Of a DNA stretch of 64,000 bases, positions 23,919 to 36,329 are shown piece after piece. Origin of the DNA: Uloborus plumipes (taxonomy: Eukaryota; Arthropoda; Arachnida; Araneae; Uloboridae); the NCBI GenBank assembly GCA_038373865.1, contig JAXGGA010002910.1:48209-112208 (forward strand). Reading direction: 5' to 3'. Position 1 is the stretch's first letter. Each line of letters starts with the position of its first letter. The notes below the pieces were generated by a model that worked only from the letters and a program-made list of their open reading frames with translations, made no database searches and had not been told where the DNA came from. The position numbers were made by a program, and so were the translations under genes.

Positions 23919-25558
23919 TATATATGAGCCAATATTTAGAAAAGTGCCAATTTGAAGTTGGAGTTTTCTGAAAAAAAAAATTTTTTTGCAGAAAAAAACT
24001 AATATTGGATTTTAAGTCTAAATTGGGTCTAAATGCAAGAAAATAAAAGGGGGGAGGTCAAGGAAGTTATTTACCCCCTCCTTAGATTACTCACTTTTAA
24101 GCCGTTGCAGATCTGATGAATGTTACAGATCTGATGTTAATATGAGTTACATATTTGAGTTTATGCTCTCAGTCTTCGTTAACATCTCTAAATATGATAT
24201 CATTTCCTTGCATTTTTAACATAGAATTAAGATAATTATATCAAAATATATATATTAGGCAAAAAAATCAAATTTCATTACAAAAAAGCATTTCTTGAAA
24301 ATAAAAATGAGCGATAAGGTTTCTGGATAAAAGAAATTATGAGATTACCAAGTCCAAGCTAATAAAACATTTGTTTTGTTTTGAAACAACACACAACTTC
24401 AACTTTTTCAACACACAACTCAGCTGCTTGCTTTTCTTTAATTAGTTGCAGGAAATTTAATTTCTTGATCAGAAATTCAAATTTAGCATGCTAGTTATTA
24501 TCTAGTTATTTAGCGAAGTTATGAGAAATTGAAGCACCAAAAAAAAAAAAAAAAGAAAGAAAGAAATAAAATAATAATAATTAATTAACTTAATTTATGC
24601 AGTGTCACTTTTTCTTATTTTACTAACTTCTATTGTAAGGTCATACAAACCACAAATGAAGCAATTGTACTAAAAACTCATTGCTTTTCATTTTTTAAGA
24701 ACAAAAATATTCAATATATGGCTAAAACCTATGATTTTTGCTTTTTATACTTCTGAAACGTGTGAATTAGTTCTGCAACATATTCACTGTTTTTCAATGT
24801 TACCGCTCTGACTGTTACCGATCTGACAAACTGACAAAGTTTTTTTTTTTTATTTCCTAGTCGATCGCACTAAACCAAAATCAAACACGTGGTTTTTTCA
24901 CTTGTAATAAAGGACTATACTTATATATAAAATAATTTTTAAAATAATAAAAACTGCGCATTTTAGAGCGTTTTTCCGATCTGATGACTCAAATGACACA
25001 CATTTTGTAAAATCACTTTAAAAAATTTTACATACAATTTTAGATGCAGAAATGCAAATTTTTAATTACGATTCATCAAAACATCCCACCAGGTACTCAG
25101 TATCACGTGGTATAGGTGCAGGAAATGATTTTGGGAGCCTAAACATAGATCGGAAGTTACTGTTACCACTCTGACGGCGGAACTTAGGACACGCTTATTT
25201 CGCATCGGCTAGAAAATCAGAAATCGATTAAAACAAAAATGAAGTAAAATATTAACAAAAGGGAAAAAATAGAATCGTTTTTCGTGCAAGTGCGTTTTTT
25301 TGGGAAGTTAGAAAGTGCGCATGACCTGTTTGCATGCTAAGCTTTGCTACTGGGGACACGTTACCGATCTGATTTTTGATGTATAAAAACAATATTTTCT
25401 GAAGAAAAAAATTCTTTTTCTGATGTTATTAGATGAAATGAAAGCAGAACCTTGTCTTCTTTCTGGGGAAAATTATTTTTTTAACTAGTTATTGAAATAC
25501 TAGTGAAAATTCACTTGGGACTCAAATTGGCACTTTTCTAAATATTACCTCATATATA
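23919..25558. mobile_element. TIR element E with seven copies of a GTTACCGATCTGAY motif
   Basis: Inverted termini of about 40 bp: TATATATGAG, then ATATTTAGAAAAGTGCC and AATTTGA on the left, with the reverse complement on the right (about 25518-25558). The 3-bp flank ACA (23916-23918 and 25559-25561) may be the target duplication. Inside, a 14-mer GTTACCGATCTGAC or close variant occurs at 24104, 24122, 24799, 24814, 24972, 25162 and 25360, all in the same orientation. I see no transposase reading frame. The array recalls those of the elements at 38336 and 45400, although the termini differ. Confidence 0.8.
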
Positions 25559-28544
25559 ACAACAATATTTATTGGAAAAAAGTAGAAACGACCTTAAAAG
25601 TGGGGCTGAAAATTGCTCTAAAAAGTAAGAAAAATATTTTTTCCCTTTGAGCATCATCGTTACTACTCTTAAGTATACGTTTTTAAGTCGGCGCAAAAAC
25701 AATAGGTGAAATCATGCTAATCAAAACTCAATTACGAATGTAGATGTAAAACGACAATATAAAACCAATAATGAATGTTTTTTTTAAATGTAAACTAAGA
25801 ATGGTTATGTATGATTTTAACCTTGTTTTTGAGCCAACTTCAAAACTTACGCTTAAAGGCAGTTTCGATGGTGTTTAAAGAATGAAATTATTTTTTCTTT
25901 TTTAGGGAAATTTTCGGCTGCACTTTTGAAGTCGGTTTCAATTTGTCTTCATTCAAAAATGTTTTTTTGTTTTACTTAGCATTTTGTTGTAATCCGTCAA
26001 AAGCAAAATATTGCATAGTTTTCATGTGAAGAAGCCAATACGTACAACATCAGATTTGTCGATATGTGGTTTACAAAAAAAAAAAAAAAAACAGTACTAG
26101 ATTAGAGAAAAACACTATTTCAAAAAAAAAAATATGTTCCCCAACGAAACTAAAAATTCAATTTCATGGCCCACCCACACAGATATAAGTTCTGAAAAAC
26201 CATCTTTATCTTCCTGGCAGGAAAAAATAATATGCATGGATACTCTAAAGTGGGGTGGGGACGTCAAGGTCAAATTACAAGGGGTGCTGCAGACGACAGG
26301 AGGTGGTGTCAATTTTGCGCAGGGGAGACTGATATGGAAATGATAGCTCTCTTTATCAAATGGGTGTGGTCCAAAAGTCACGACGACAGGGGGTTGACAT
26401 GCAATTCTTGGAAATCCGTTTTCCTTATGTTGAAATTTTGGATGAGTGTATCTTGGTGAGGGAAGATGTTGAAGATAATCTGAATGAAAGTTTTCCGAAC
26501 AAGTGGCTTTCGTAAAGCACAGAATGATTAGAGCATTCCAATTCATACGGCTATAGTAATTAGATTTTAAAAAGTAGTAAGAAGAAAAAATGTATATTAT
26601 ATGGTAGAGAACGTTAATTTTTACTCTGGTAATGTCTAAATCTAAAAGCTGGAAAATGTTTAGAATATAGTTCTTTAATTAAGAATTGCATTTCTTTAAT
26701 TTAATATAATTTTATTGCTGCTTTGCGCTGTCAATATTTACTGCAATTTAAATATTTGATGACTCGTATTCTGTATCGGTTAAAAAAGTCTAGTCGAGAA
26801 GTCAGTTATGATGGGTTCCCGAACACTGCAAATCTTGAAGGAAGTGGTTCATTTTGTAAAATATAACATGCGTATCAATGCTATAAATAGTTTTCTCTTG
26901 TAAATACTAGTTTTATAATTTTGTTTAAACTATTGTCTGTCTTTTACTACGAAACATATTTTAAACATTGACAAATGCTACAGAAGTTTATAACGTATAA
27001 TTTTACTTCAGTGTCAATTTTTTCAAGAAATCTTTTCAATTGTTATTTCACAGCAAGGTTGAAGTTACAAACAAACTACATAGTATAGTAGTTTGATAGC
27101 TACAAATGAAATATCAGTATCTCGGTGATATTTATTTCATACAAAAACTACCTTTTCAACACACGACGTAGAAAATGCTCATTTGAGATTAATTTAGCAT
27201 AACGGGTATACTTTTCGCCCAGTCGTCTAATTTGCAGCACTCAAATGGCTTACAAAATATTTTTCGAAATCTTGACTTTTCCAAATCAACCTGCAGGCCT
27301 TCAGAAACATCAACAGCAAAAAAACTCTTTTGCGCCCAAGAAAGAATTTATAGGTTCTGTCAGCTGACGTTCACTTAGGGTTATATGAAAGGAAGTGAAA
27401 AGAATTCGAATGTGAGAGAAAAAGAACAAAAGGAACATATTCTTTTGAAAATGTTTTGATGGGTTCGCACTTTGAGGCATAAAATTCAGGTGAGTAGTTT
27501 TTAGTGTCAAACTATTTCCTGGATAGCCATCAACTTTTGTGACATAATCGATTTTCCGTATAAAAACTTTTTAAATGACTATTTTTCAAGCATGATATAA
27601 ACGTGGACACAGAATAACTTAATAAATAAATTTAAAAACTCGAAAGGCGTTGTTATTCAAATTAGCTGAGACCATGAATGTTTCACGCGTTTTACATTAA
27701 GAATTGTTGTATTTTTTTTTTATCGCTATGGGTAATTTTGCACCCTTGAGAATTATTTCATTTTTGGAAATGCTAGAAATCAAATGTATTTTCACAAATT
27801 CAAACATAAGCACAATTTAGTCATTTTTTGAGAGGAATTTGACTTTCATCGCTGCATGACTCTAAAGAATTTAACATTGTAAGTTATTGCTTGATAAAAA
27901 ATAGTTAAAAGTATAAAAGTAGCATTTCTTTCTTATTTTTTACCGTTTATCTTGAAACCTTTCTTTTGTAATTTATGCATTTTATTATTATGGTATTGTT
28001 CTTTCTATTTCAATACATATTTTATTCTTTCGAAATTTTCGAATTGAGATGTTTCACTTTTGGGATTTCAAGAGAAAAATAAAAGGAAGAACTATCGAAA
28101 GAAAATTATGAAGGAATAAAAATGAAGGTTTCCTTTTCATTTTTTAATTTTCGAAATGTATTTTTTTGAAACCTAAACATTGTTCAGAACGCTGATAGAA
28201 ACGCTTCTTGTTTCCCCCCTAGAACTCATCTTTTAGAGTACTTCTGAAAATTTCGGTTATATTTTAACGGATCCTTTGAAAGCTATTGAAATAATAACCT
28301 TTGAGGTGAGACTTTACTTTAGAACACAGGAAACAGTCGGGGGCTCGTACCTGAGGAGAGGAACAGTGGATCAAACTTTGATACGCAGTAATTTCGTCTT
28401 TTCCGTGTTCAGAATATAGAAGGACACGACGTAAAAATCGGTAACAATCTTAGAGATAGAAATAGAGTGCAGCAATTTTAGAAAACATTCTTTTTTTTTT
28501 TTAAATCAAGCAACTTACGAATGAATTCGAATTTTTATTTGCAG
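25559..28544. other. Non-coding; unexplained 143-residue open frame at 26115-26546 (minus)
   Basis: AT-rich except for 26210-26470, where a G-rich plus strand supports the longest non-repetitive open frame of this half of the window (minus strand, 143 residues, with SLPCAKLTPPPVVCSTPCN in the middle). Two other frames are also open across the same place, which speaks for base composition rather than selection. There is no domain, signal peptide or splice site that convinces me. Confidence 0.35.
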
Positions 28545-28769
28545 TGCGATACGTTTGATATTTGACTGGGCGCTTCTATGACCACCACCTTGCAGATGCA
28601 GGACATCTACCTGCCTCCGGGGCCTCCACTCCTCCAGGGCAGTGCCGTTCAAGCTCTGCACACATACGGCTACACCAACACGCCTACACACTCACATATC
28701 TACAAACACTTACACGCTATACACACCCCTATAGCAATTTATGATTGCGAAAACCATAGTTTGAATTAA
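28545..28769 (+). other. Candidate exon with start codon (63-codon frame)
   Basis: A polypyrimidine tract and TTTTTATTTGCAG at 28532-28544 form a good 3' splice site. Then come 33 bases with an in-frame TGA, an ATG at 28578, and a GC-rich frame that begins MTTTLQMQDIYLPPGPPLLQ and continues to a stop at 28769. The composition jump from AT-rich intron-like flanks to GC-rich sequence is abrupt. The last half becomes CAC/TAC-rich. I see no clear 5' splice site at its end, and I do not recognise the protein. A second frame (from 28562) is open too, and the minus strand has a splice-compatible stretch, so orientation is not certain. Confidence 0.35.
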
Positions 28770-28886
28770 AGATGTCAATATTCGCATTATTATTGTTTTT
28801 TAATTTAATTTCATTATGAGTTAGTTTTAAACACCAACTCAACAAAAGGAGTGGGGAGGGCTACAAATTAAATGTACTTTGCTTAT

Positions 28887-29140
28887 TTGAAGAGGCAAGT
28901 GGATAAAGATGATATGTGACAATTTTTCAAATTTCTAGAAAAAGCTTTCAAAAAAAAAAAAGATGTGTTATTTTTTTTAAATGGATTTTTCTCAACGGGT
29001 AAAACGGGGTCATATTCTTAGTTACCAACCATTTCTGACTAAGAGGACATGATACTGATGGACTTATCACCCTCATCCATGGTAAAAAGTAAGTTTTTCA
29101 AAAATTGTCACATATCACCTTTATTCACTTGGCACTTCGT
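28887..29140. mobile_element. Small TIR element, TSD TTAT
   Basis: Imperfect inverted termini of about 40 bp, with TTGAAGAGGCAAGTGGATA and then GATGATATGTGACAATTTTT at the left and the complement at the right. TTAT occurs at 28883-28886 and 29141-29144. The 254-bp length and lack of coding capacity indicate a MITE. The superfamily is not assigned. Confidence 0.7.
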
Positions 29141-29144
29141 TTAT

Positions 29145-30440
29145 GTGTCTCTCTGTGGTACTGTAATCTGCTAAATGGATGAAACAATCTCGACTTCATT
29201 TTTTTTCTTCTTCAAAATTTATCTTGGTAGAGCGTTCTTGATTCAGTTTATGATTCAGTTGTGTCGCGATTTATAATTTCTTTAAATGAAAAATTATTTT
29301 TGGTTAAAGAAACGTTAAAGAAAAGTCTTTTCTACCTTGTCTAATTTCTTCAACAATTTTATGAATGAATTTTTGGGATCATTCGAAACAGTTGTCCAAG
29401 TTGGAGGACGATGTTAGCTCTTATTAATGTATGACCGCTACCTGTTTCATGCCAATTTCTTCTTACGTTGCTCCTTCAAATTTTAAAGAAAACGTTACTG
29501 TTGACGTTGAAGATCTATCAAATTCATAACAGACGTTGAGTCAATAAATGTAACTTATTGCTTTAGCTTAAAATAATTGATTAACAACTGAAACATTTTT
29601 TGTGTGATTATCTTTCCTGTGAGTATTACTGCCACGAGAACAAGTCAAGGATTTCTGAGATCTGCTGTAGCTCTTTTTTTTTTTTTTAACAAAATGGCCA
29701 ACAAGACGTAATTTCAAAAGTTTTGTTCTTTTCCATACATGATCTCAGATGATCCACATTATCCTCAGTTTTCTTTACTCACATTATGCTGACGGTCTAA
29801 TCTCAAGATGCATAAATAAGAGGCAGATATTTTATGCGTCTTTATCTAAGCTACTTTGTTCTTAATTTAGCTCCCTCCCTATAAGTAAACGATACCGAAG
29901 GATATTGTCAAGATATCTACTTATTTTAATCAGTAAAATTCCTTTTTGCGCAATACATAATATTGATCACAACTGCATCCATCATAAAATGCTCGCTTTG
30001 AAAAGAAAGCAGATAGTTTATCTTATTGCTTTTAACTTTTTTTTGCTTAGTAGCATTGCTGTTACTAAGTTACTCGTCTATCTACTTCTTTTTATACAGT
30101 CTAAAGATGTTTAATCTTGCTTCCAATACTGATCTAGAATCAATTGTCAACGGTTGGATACCGTATAAAGTGATATCTGAAACTGCGGTCAGTAACGAAA
30201 ATCCTCAGTAACAGGAATAAAACTTTTCTGCAAAGACATTCTACAGCTTATTTCCTTAATCAAATTGAATCTAGTGAATGTCATTATTGGAATATTTTAT
30301 TCGTTTGTGCAAGCCTCGTCATTATAAATTAACATGCGTAGCTAACACATACAATAACAGTATGATACAACAATATATAGCAAAGCTAACATTCCTAGTA
30401 ACATTATAGGATGTGCATATGTGTTGCATAATACTAAAGA
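29145..30440. other. AT-rich non-coding DNA
   Basis: No bounded repeat. Open frames at 29905-30114 and 30026-30211 overlap in different frames and have no motif. Confidence 0.5.
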
Positions 30441-30448
30441 TATAGGCC

Positions 30449-30604
30449 CAGGTCCTTCATTTAGGGGGTCAGGGGGATCAACTGCCACCCCCTGGCTTTG
30501 GGAAATCAATGTATTTACATAAAAGGGGTTTTGCTGTTTTCCGATGAAATTGCATTGTGTTTACACCCTTTAACCGCCCTGGAAGAACTTGAAATGACGG
30601 GCCT
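30449..30604. mobile_element. hAT-like MITE, second copy of the 2906-3070 family
   Basis: Starts CAGGTCCTTCATTTAGGGGG and ends AAATGACGGGCCTG. Read on the opposite strand it aligns with 2906-3070 along its length, sharing AAACACAATGCAATTTCATCG. Flanks TATAGGCC and TATCTAGG are only a partial match, so the duplication has decayed. Confidence 0.82.
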
Positions 30605-31732
30605 GTATCTAGGCCTCTTCAATAGCGTGCGACTCTTTTCAGCGAGCACAAACTGAAAACTCTTCGTAGTAAGAGACAAAAGTTGAGAGACTTAAAACCA
30701 AAAGATATGAGTCTGTGTGTGGGCTTGTAATGTTCAACCGCTGTTATAAATAAACCTATTATGATAAGATTCATTATTTCGAATTTTTTAGGGGCTGCTA
30801 AGTTGAATTAAAAGCAGTGAAAATGTTCTTGAAAGATTAAAGATTATTTTGACTAAAACACATGCATGTCACTATATTCTTCTTTTGATCTTGCTAAACG
30901 ACTATTGGCCTGATAATGTGTCCCTTAAAATGCAAGGTGAAGCTTTTTTTTTTTTTTTTTTTTGAGCCAGAAAAAGAAAGATTTCTTTTTGGTTAAAAGA
31001 AGCAAAAAAGTAACACTTTCAGCGATGAAAACTTTTAAAGAAAAAAAAAATGTATCCCTTAAAAAATACTTTTAACCAAATTAGATTCTATTCGATTCGC
31101 GTAGCGCAAAAGAATTCTCAAAAGTTTCAGAAAGCGCAATTTTAATTTGGAATTCCAAAAGGTGGCGAAAACACCTTTAAGGATATGGGAGTGGGGAGGG
31201 GGGGGGGGGTAAATATTTCCGTGTTCGGGGAAGATTTTCCAGGTTTTTGAAAATCTTCAGGTAAGTGCCCGACTTTCGAAAAGAATGCGAAAGGGATAAA
31301 ATTCGCTAGAAGCAATTTCAGGGAATATTCTTTCTCATTCAAAGGAATATTTAAGCTGATGAGCGAAATAGTTATATTGAACAAAAAATTTCTACCACAT
31401 TATTACTGGGGTGCAATATTGCTGTTACGTATACTGGAGTATACTTTATTAGTCAAGAGATGCGCTCATCATATTTAGTTTTCGTTTGAATAATTCTTTT
31501 AAAACTAAAACGTCGAAAATCTCAAACACTTGTTTCTAGTTACAGAAAGAGATACAATAATCTTTGTCATACTAAATTCTGTGTCGCGAGTTCAATTGTT
31601 TTTGTCACGGCAAAAAAAATCCCAACGCGTGTGATGAAATTTTCACTTCAATTATAAGGGACTAGGTTTTTAAGCAATCGCGATTGTTGTTTGTTCTCAC
31701 TCCATCGTAATTGATGTTCGTTCCTTTTTCAG
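30605..31732. other. Non-coding with poly(T) and poly(G) tracts
   Basis: A T-run of about 20 at 30944-30963 and a G-run of about 12 at 31198-31209. No gene seen. The minus-strand open frame at 31142-31384 is a reading of the C-rich complement of the G-run. Confidence 0.5.
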
Positions 31733-31775
31733 ATTGGACACGGAGCATCTGCTAATACCACTGTCCAATCCACCT
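31733..31775 (+). other. Candidate short exon with strong splice sites
   Basis: GTTCCTTTTTCAG ends at 31732 (strong acceptor) and GTAAGTGG starts at 31776 (near-consensus donor). A second GTAAGTGG starts at 31789, so a 43- or a 56-base exon is possible. The sequence is GC-richer than its flanks. In one frame the exon reads IGHGASANTTVQST; in the next frame it stays open to the MITE at 31890 as LDTEHLLIPLSNPPVSGPCK and onwards. No family recognised. Confidence 0.4.
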
Positions 31776-31889
31776 GTAAGTGGCCCCTGTAAGTGGACCT
31801 TCCTCTGGTCCTCGGTCTCCACCCCTCTAGAATGGTGTCATCCATCTCTTACACACACACACGCCAACATTCTCGAGGCTAGTGGACCA

Positions 31890-32271
31890 CATTGTAAAAA
31901 ACAGCTAATTTTATAGTAACAAACTGTAAAAATTGCTAATTTTGTAGTAATAAACTGTAAAATTGCCAATTTTACAATAATAAACTAAAATTGCTGCTCT
32001 ACAGAAATGAACTGTAAAATAGCTAGTTTTACAGTTTATTACTGTGCATTTTACAGTTTTAAACTGGAACCTCTGCTGCCAGTATTATACTGTTGTTTTT
32101 ACAGTATAATAAAGCTAATTTTGTTTTAATAAACTGTAAAATTGGCTGCCTTACAGTTATAAACTGTAAAATAGCTAGTTTTACAGTTTATTACTGTGCC
32201 GTTTACAGTCTTAAACTGGAACCTGTACTGCCAGTGTTATACTGTAAAAACAGGCGTTTTTTTTTAATGTG
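31890..32271 (-). mobile_element. Dimeric CACTG-ended repeat, copy 2 (inverted)
   Basis: Minus-orientation copy of the 348- to 439-bp family. The ends are CATTGTAAAAAAC and TTTTTAATGTG, flanked by CA on both sides (31888-31889 and 32272-32273). It splits exon-like sequence: joining its flanks leaves a frame reading ASGPEDKDAAVEER before a stop. Confidence 0.88.
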
Positions 32272-32410
32272 CAGAGGACAAGGATGCTGCCGTAGAGGAG
32301 AGGTAGCATGCCTGTACAGGTTCGTTGATTGTTGGATGCTGTTTTTGTCTAAGGAGGATTGTGTACAGTCAAGAGACTTCGGGTATGAATAAATAAAATT
32401 GATTCCAAGC
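32272..32410 (+). other. Exon or 3'-UTR-like continuation with poly(A) signal
   Basis: GC-balanced sequence GAGGACAAGGATGCTGCCG... continues the exon-like segment 31733-31889 across the MITE. AATAAA occurs at 32388-32393, with overlapping AATAAA just after, in a typical position for a 3' end. This supports a terminal exon, but the signal is cheap in AT-rich DNA. Confidence 0.3.
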
Positions 32411-33040
32411 CTTCCTTGAAAGTTCTTGTCCAAGCTGAACACGTGACTGACGAAGCCAAATGGCGCAATTCTTTGTTTGCTTCCAGTTTATCTCTTCCGT
32501 GAATGAAGTGTAATCGTCATGCTTATTCTTTTTACAACTTCTCTCGAACTGCACAGTTTTTTTTCTACTCATAAAGCATTATGTCATAAAAGTGATTTAG
32601 AATTGTCTTTTTTTACGTGAAATGTGTATCAGGTTTTACATTGATAAATAATAATTGATAAAATAAAGAGTAAGTGGTTGATAAAAGATGAAAAATATTA
32701 CTAAACAGAATTGATGGGCATTTTCAACCGCCAATATTCTTCTCTTTTCAGGAAGTGCAAAATTCATCTTAACTTCCTTACAAGAACACAGTTAATGCCT
32801 TGCATTGTCAAACTATTCAGCGGCTCTTCTGGTGATAATTTTTGAAAATATGATTTCAATAGGTTAAGAGTGGACAATCGTCAACTACACCAAAACTTTT
32901 TTAAAAAATGAAAGGAATATTGTACACGCGTTAATTTAAGTTAAATGTTACATTTTATTCATTTTGATTTACATTACTTCTTTCCCCACCTAAAGCGAGG
33001 TGGTTTTACCCCTTGGGCACTTAGCCCTAGGCTTTGCCAT
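32411..33040. other. AT-rich non-coding DNA
   Basis: Nothing bounded. Open frames at 32203-32442 and 32369-32572 (minus) have no recognisable motif. Confidence 0.5.
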
Positions 33041-33049
33041 GCATAAGTG

Positions 33050-33165
33050 TACGGCTTTGCCATACACTTTATCTTTAAAATTTCCCAAAAGAAAAAAAAA
33101 ACACAGGGATTGAAGTCCGGAGAATAAGGCGCCCAGTTAATGCATATTCCTGTGTGATCTGAATA
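33050..33165 (-). pseudogene. mariner/Tc1-family transposase C-terminal relic
   Basis: The minus-strand frame reads INWAPYSPDFNPCVFFFFWE and then ILKIKCMAKP. That matches the end of the DDE/D catalytic domain of mariner-like transposases, which typically reads W-P-x-S-P-D-L-x-P-x-D-x-x-L-W followed by L-K-x-K-V-Y. The D of SPDFNP is the position of the last catalytic acidic residue. The enclosing open frame (32974-33186) is only 70 codons; the rest of a transposase (about 340 residues in the family) is absent and no inverted termini are seen. The F-run comes from a poly(T) slip. A dead fragment. Confidence 0.5.
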
Positions 33166-33189
33166 ACCCAGAGTAATCAGATTCATGAA

Positions 33190-36100
33190 AGTGCTCTTTC
33201 AGTAGAGCAAAAAGAAAAAAAAATCATGAGCAGAATGAATTCGTTTGTGAGTATTGTTTATTCCCAAAATGTGTACGGTTTATGCACAGTGGTTTTCAAG
33301 TAATTACAGTTCCTTATTGGGATGCTTTTTCATTTCAACCTGTGTTTAAGTTTTCTCGGAAAGTTTCTGATTTACTTCAGGAGTTTGATTGGCTGTGATA
33401 GGTAAGGTTATTGAATTCTTCACTTAAATTTCAGGTATATATACACTAAATAAATTATATAATCTAAAAATAATGATCGCATATTCGATTTTTGTCCTAG
33501 TAAAGCAAAATTTAAACTTTGTAGAAAACAAATAGTACATCAAACAGAAAAATGCCCATCTTCGAATCCAATATAGAACTTTTTAGTGACAAAATTCCTC
33601 CAGAGAAGCTTTTCCGAATGCATTTCGAATCCTTGACAAGAGCGTTGCAGGGGATTTCATCTGGGAATTTCCAGAAATAAAACTAAAAGGAACGAAATAG
33701 GGAGGAAGGAATATGACACGAAAATGTGTTCTAAGACTTTCTTTTTCTTTCTGAAGTTTCCGATTTTTCTCTAACTCTAAGATAAAGTGACGCGAAGTGA
33801 ATTCGGATTCAATTAGTGTTGCGGTCTTATGGGATTTCAGTAGATCTGTTCACTGCCGTTTGCTTCAAGATATTTCTCAGATTTAGAATAAATATTCTCT
33901 TCCTCTGTTTATACAAGAGCGCCTTAAACAAAGGATTTGAATATTAATGCTCGGCAACATATTGCATTTCCACATCCAGAAGATACCCGAAGGAGCAGCT
34001 GTCAAATTACATATTTGTTTCGGTGGAAATTTATGCTTCATCTTGTGTGATAGTAGGTACGATTGTTACAAGAAAAGTATGATCTTGCAGCTCTCTCGTT
34101 TCTACAAGTTTAAGCATGGAGGGATTTTCCACTCAAATGAGAAAAGTGACGTGAAGGGTAACACATAACATGTCACAATCGATGAGAATACCCCCCCCCT
34201 TTTTTTTTTGATTTTATGACAGGATAAGGATTGCAAAACAGTTACTCTTTTGTCTGTGTAAGAATACAAATTATGTTTGTTTCGCGTCTTTTGAAGGCAG
34301 TTGACAGCTTTGAGTGAAACTCACAACTGTAGTTCATTTAAAGGGGCTTTTTTTGCCGAATTTTATTCTCTTGCCCTGGAACAGCGCGATTTAATCTGAA
34401 AAAAAATTGAAAGTTTTGAGTCGTACTGCTTGAAGAGAGTATAAAAAAATAAGTGTTTTATTCAACGAAAATTGGAAAATATGCTTTACTCCCTACCTTT
34501 GATCGTTGTCTGATTAGACAAAACAAACAAAAAAAAGCTACCTTTTAGTTAATGTTTAAATGTGGCAAGCTTTTTAAACATTAGGATATTACGTCATTTA
34601 CCGAAAACCTTTAATCAATCTCTTTTCTAGCCTTGTACCAGTATGCTTCTTTCTATCTATTCAACTCGGTGTATTTTTGTCTAGGGATGGATTGGCCTTG
34701 AAACTTAATGTGGGAAAAATATTTTTCAGGCCAAACTTAAATCTGAGAATGCTTTTTCCATCCTTATCAATTCATGAATCTATCAGATACAACATTGGAA
34801 AAAGTGCAATATAATGATCACTTGTCTGCAATATTATTTTTTTATGTAGAAGTTTTCTTTTTTGTTTAATGGCATCAGTGGGACGAACTAGTAAAATAAA
34901 CTGGCCCTGTCATAAAGGACCTGAAGTTTCCTCATAATCTCTGTTTACTTATAACCGACTTAAGAATTGAAATGTATCATCATTATGAGGAATATTGTGA
35001 AATAAAACATGTTTTATTCATACAAAATTTAACACAGGTGAACGTTTTCCATATAAAAGGTTCTGCAAAAATATGATATAATATGGGAGTTAATAATAAA
35101 CAAAATCTGTTTTTGGAAGAAAAAAAAAGTCATTCGTTTAGGTATTTTCTGACATGTTAAACTCACATTCACATAAACTTTGAATTTTCGATCCATTAAA
35201 TTTTGGATCGCACAAAAAGCAAAATGCAGCTAACTAATTTTGTTAAACGTCACTGCATAGCTCAATAAAATAATTTAAATTTGTCCCTTGAAATAGAAAC
35301 TGCTTTTCGAAAGATTTCAAATTATTTCAACTCACGAAATAGCTTGTACAGAAAAACAGGTCACGTTCCGTATTTTCTGAACTTGTTATTCTCAGTGGAA
35401 TTCCGGTTGCTGGAATCAGGAAAACGAGAATGAAGAGAAAAAAAAACGTCCTCTGAATAATTCTGAGCGTCACCTTACGCTCACAGAAAAGTTTATTAAT
35501 CGTAGAACAAAACTCATCTCTTGTGATTCAAAAAAGGAAACTTGTTTACGTTTAAAAACAAAACCTAGAATAAGAAATGAATACATACCTTTGTGCTGAA
35601 AAATCATAATCAATTAATCAGCGTAATAAAACACAAAAATTGCAAGAATATGCAGACACGTGTTTTGGGGCTACAATGAATCCCTTTTTTAATTAATTTA
35701 TTTTGTAAACAGAATAGTTGTTAGAAAAAACAGTATAAAACTAGTATCTTACATTACTATTATAGTTTAAGTTAAATGTTAATTTAAATAGCAACCATCA
35801 AATTAAGTGTACTACTTTAATCGTACAAAATATTTTGGTCAGTTGAAGATGGTTTCTTTCTATAATTCGGTATCACTTTAGGTACTATATTCAGACTTTT
35901 CGATTTTTTTCATCGGTATTGTTGTAAATGTTAGGTAATATCTTCTAGCTTGTTAACGAACGTGTGCTCTTCTGATAAATTTAATAGTAGTTTTTTTTTT
36001 TTTAATTATTATTTCTTATATCTTATGACAGCCGCGGAAAGTTTCCTGAAAATGTTTCCCTTCTTCGGGTACTGCCGAGGGTGCAGTATTTTATATAGCA

Positions 36101-36329
36101 ACATAAGTTATATGATGCACTTAATGCGCAAATATTTAAGTGCTTTTATCATCTAAATAATACAAGCAAAAAAGGCTCCTCACTATAAAATACTTAATTT
36201 TCTATGTAAAAGAGGCATAACGTAAATTAATATACATGTCCACCAATCGAAATAAATCCGTATGAAATAGATGAACACTTAAATAATATTTTAATGGAAT
36301 ATAAGATTGATGAATATATTTTGTTGCTA
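33190..36329. other. AT-rich non-coding DNA
   Basis: 3.1 kb without a bounded element or exon candidate. Open frames at 33947-34168 and 35950-36156 have no recognisable motif. A short motif CAGACACGTGTTTTGGGG near 35651 recurs near 39306 and may be part of an unbounded interspersed repeat. Confidence 0.5.

Noticed and set aside
26115..26546. 143-residue minus-strand open frame as a protein gene
   Set aside because: Other frames are open over the same place, there is no domain or splice context, and it is explained by a local change in base composition.
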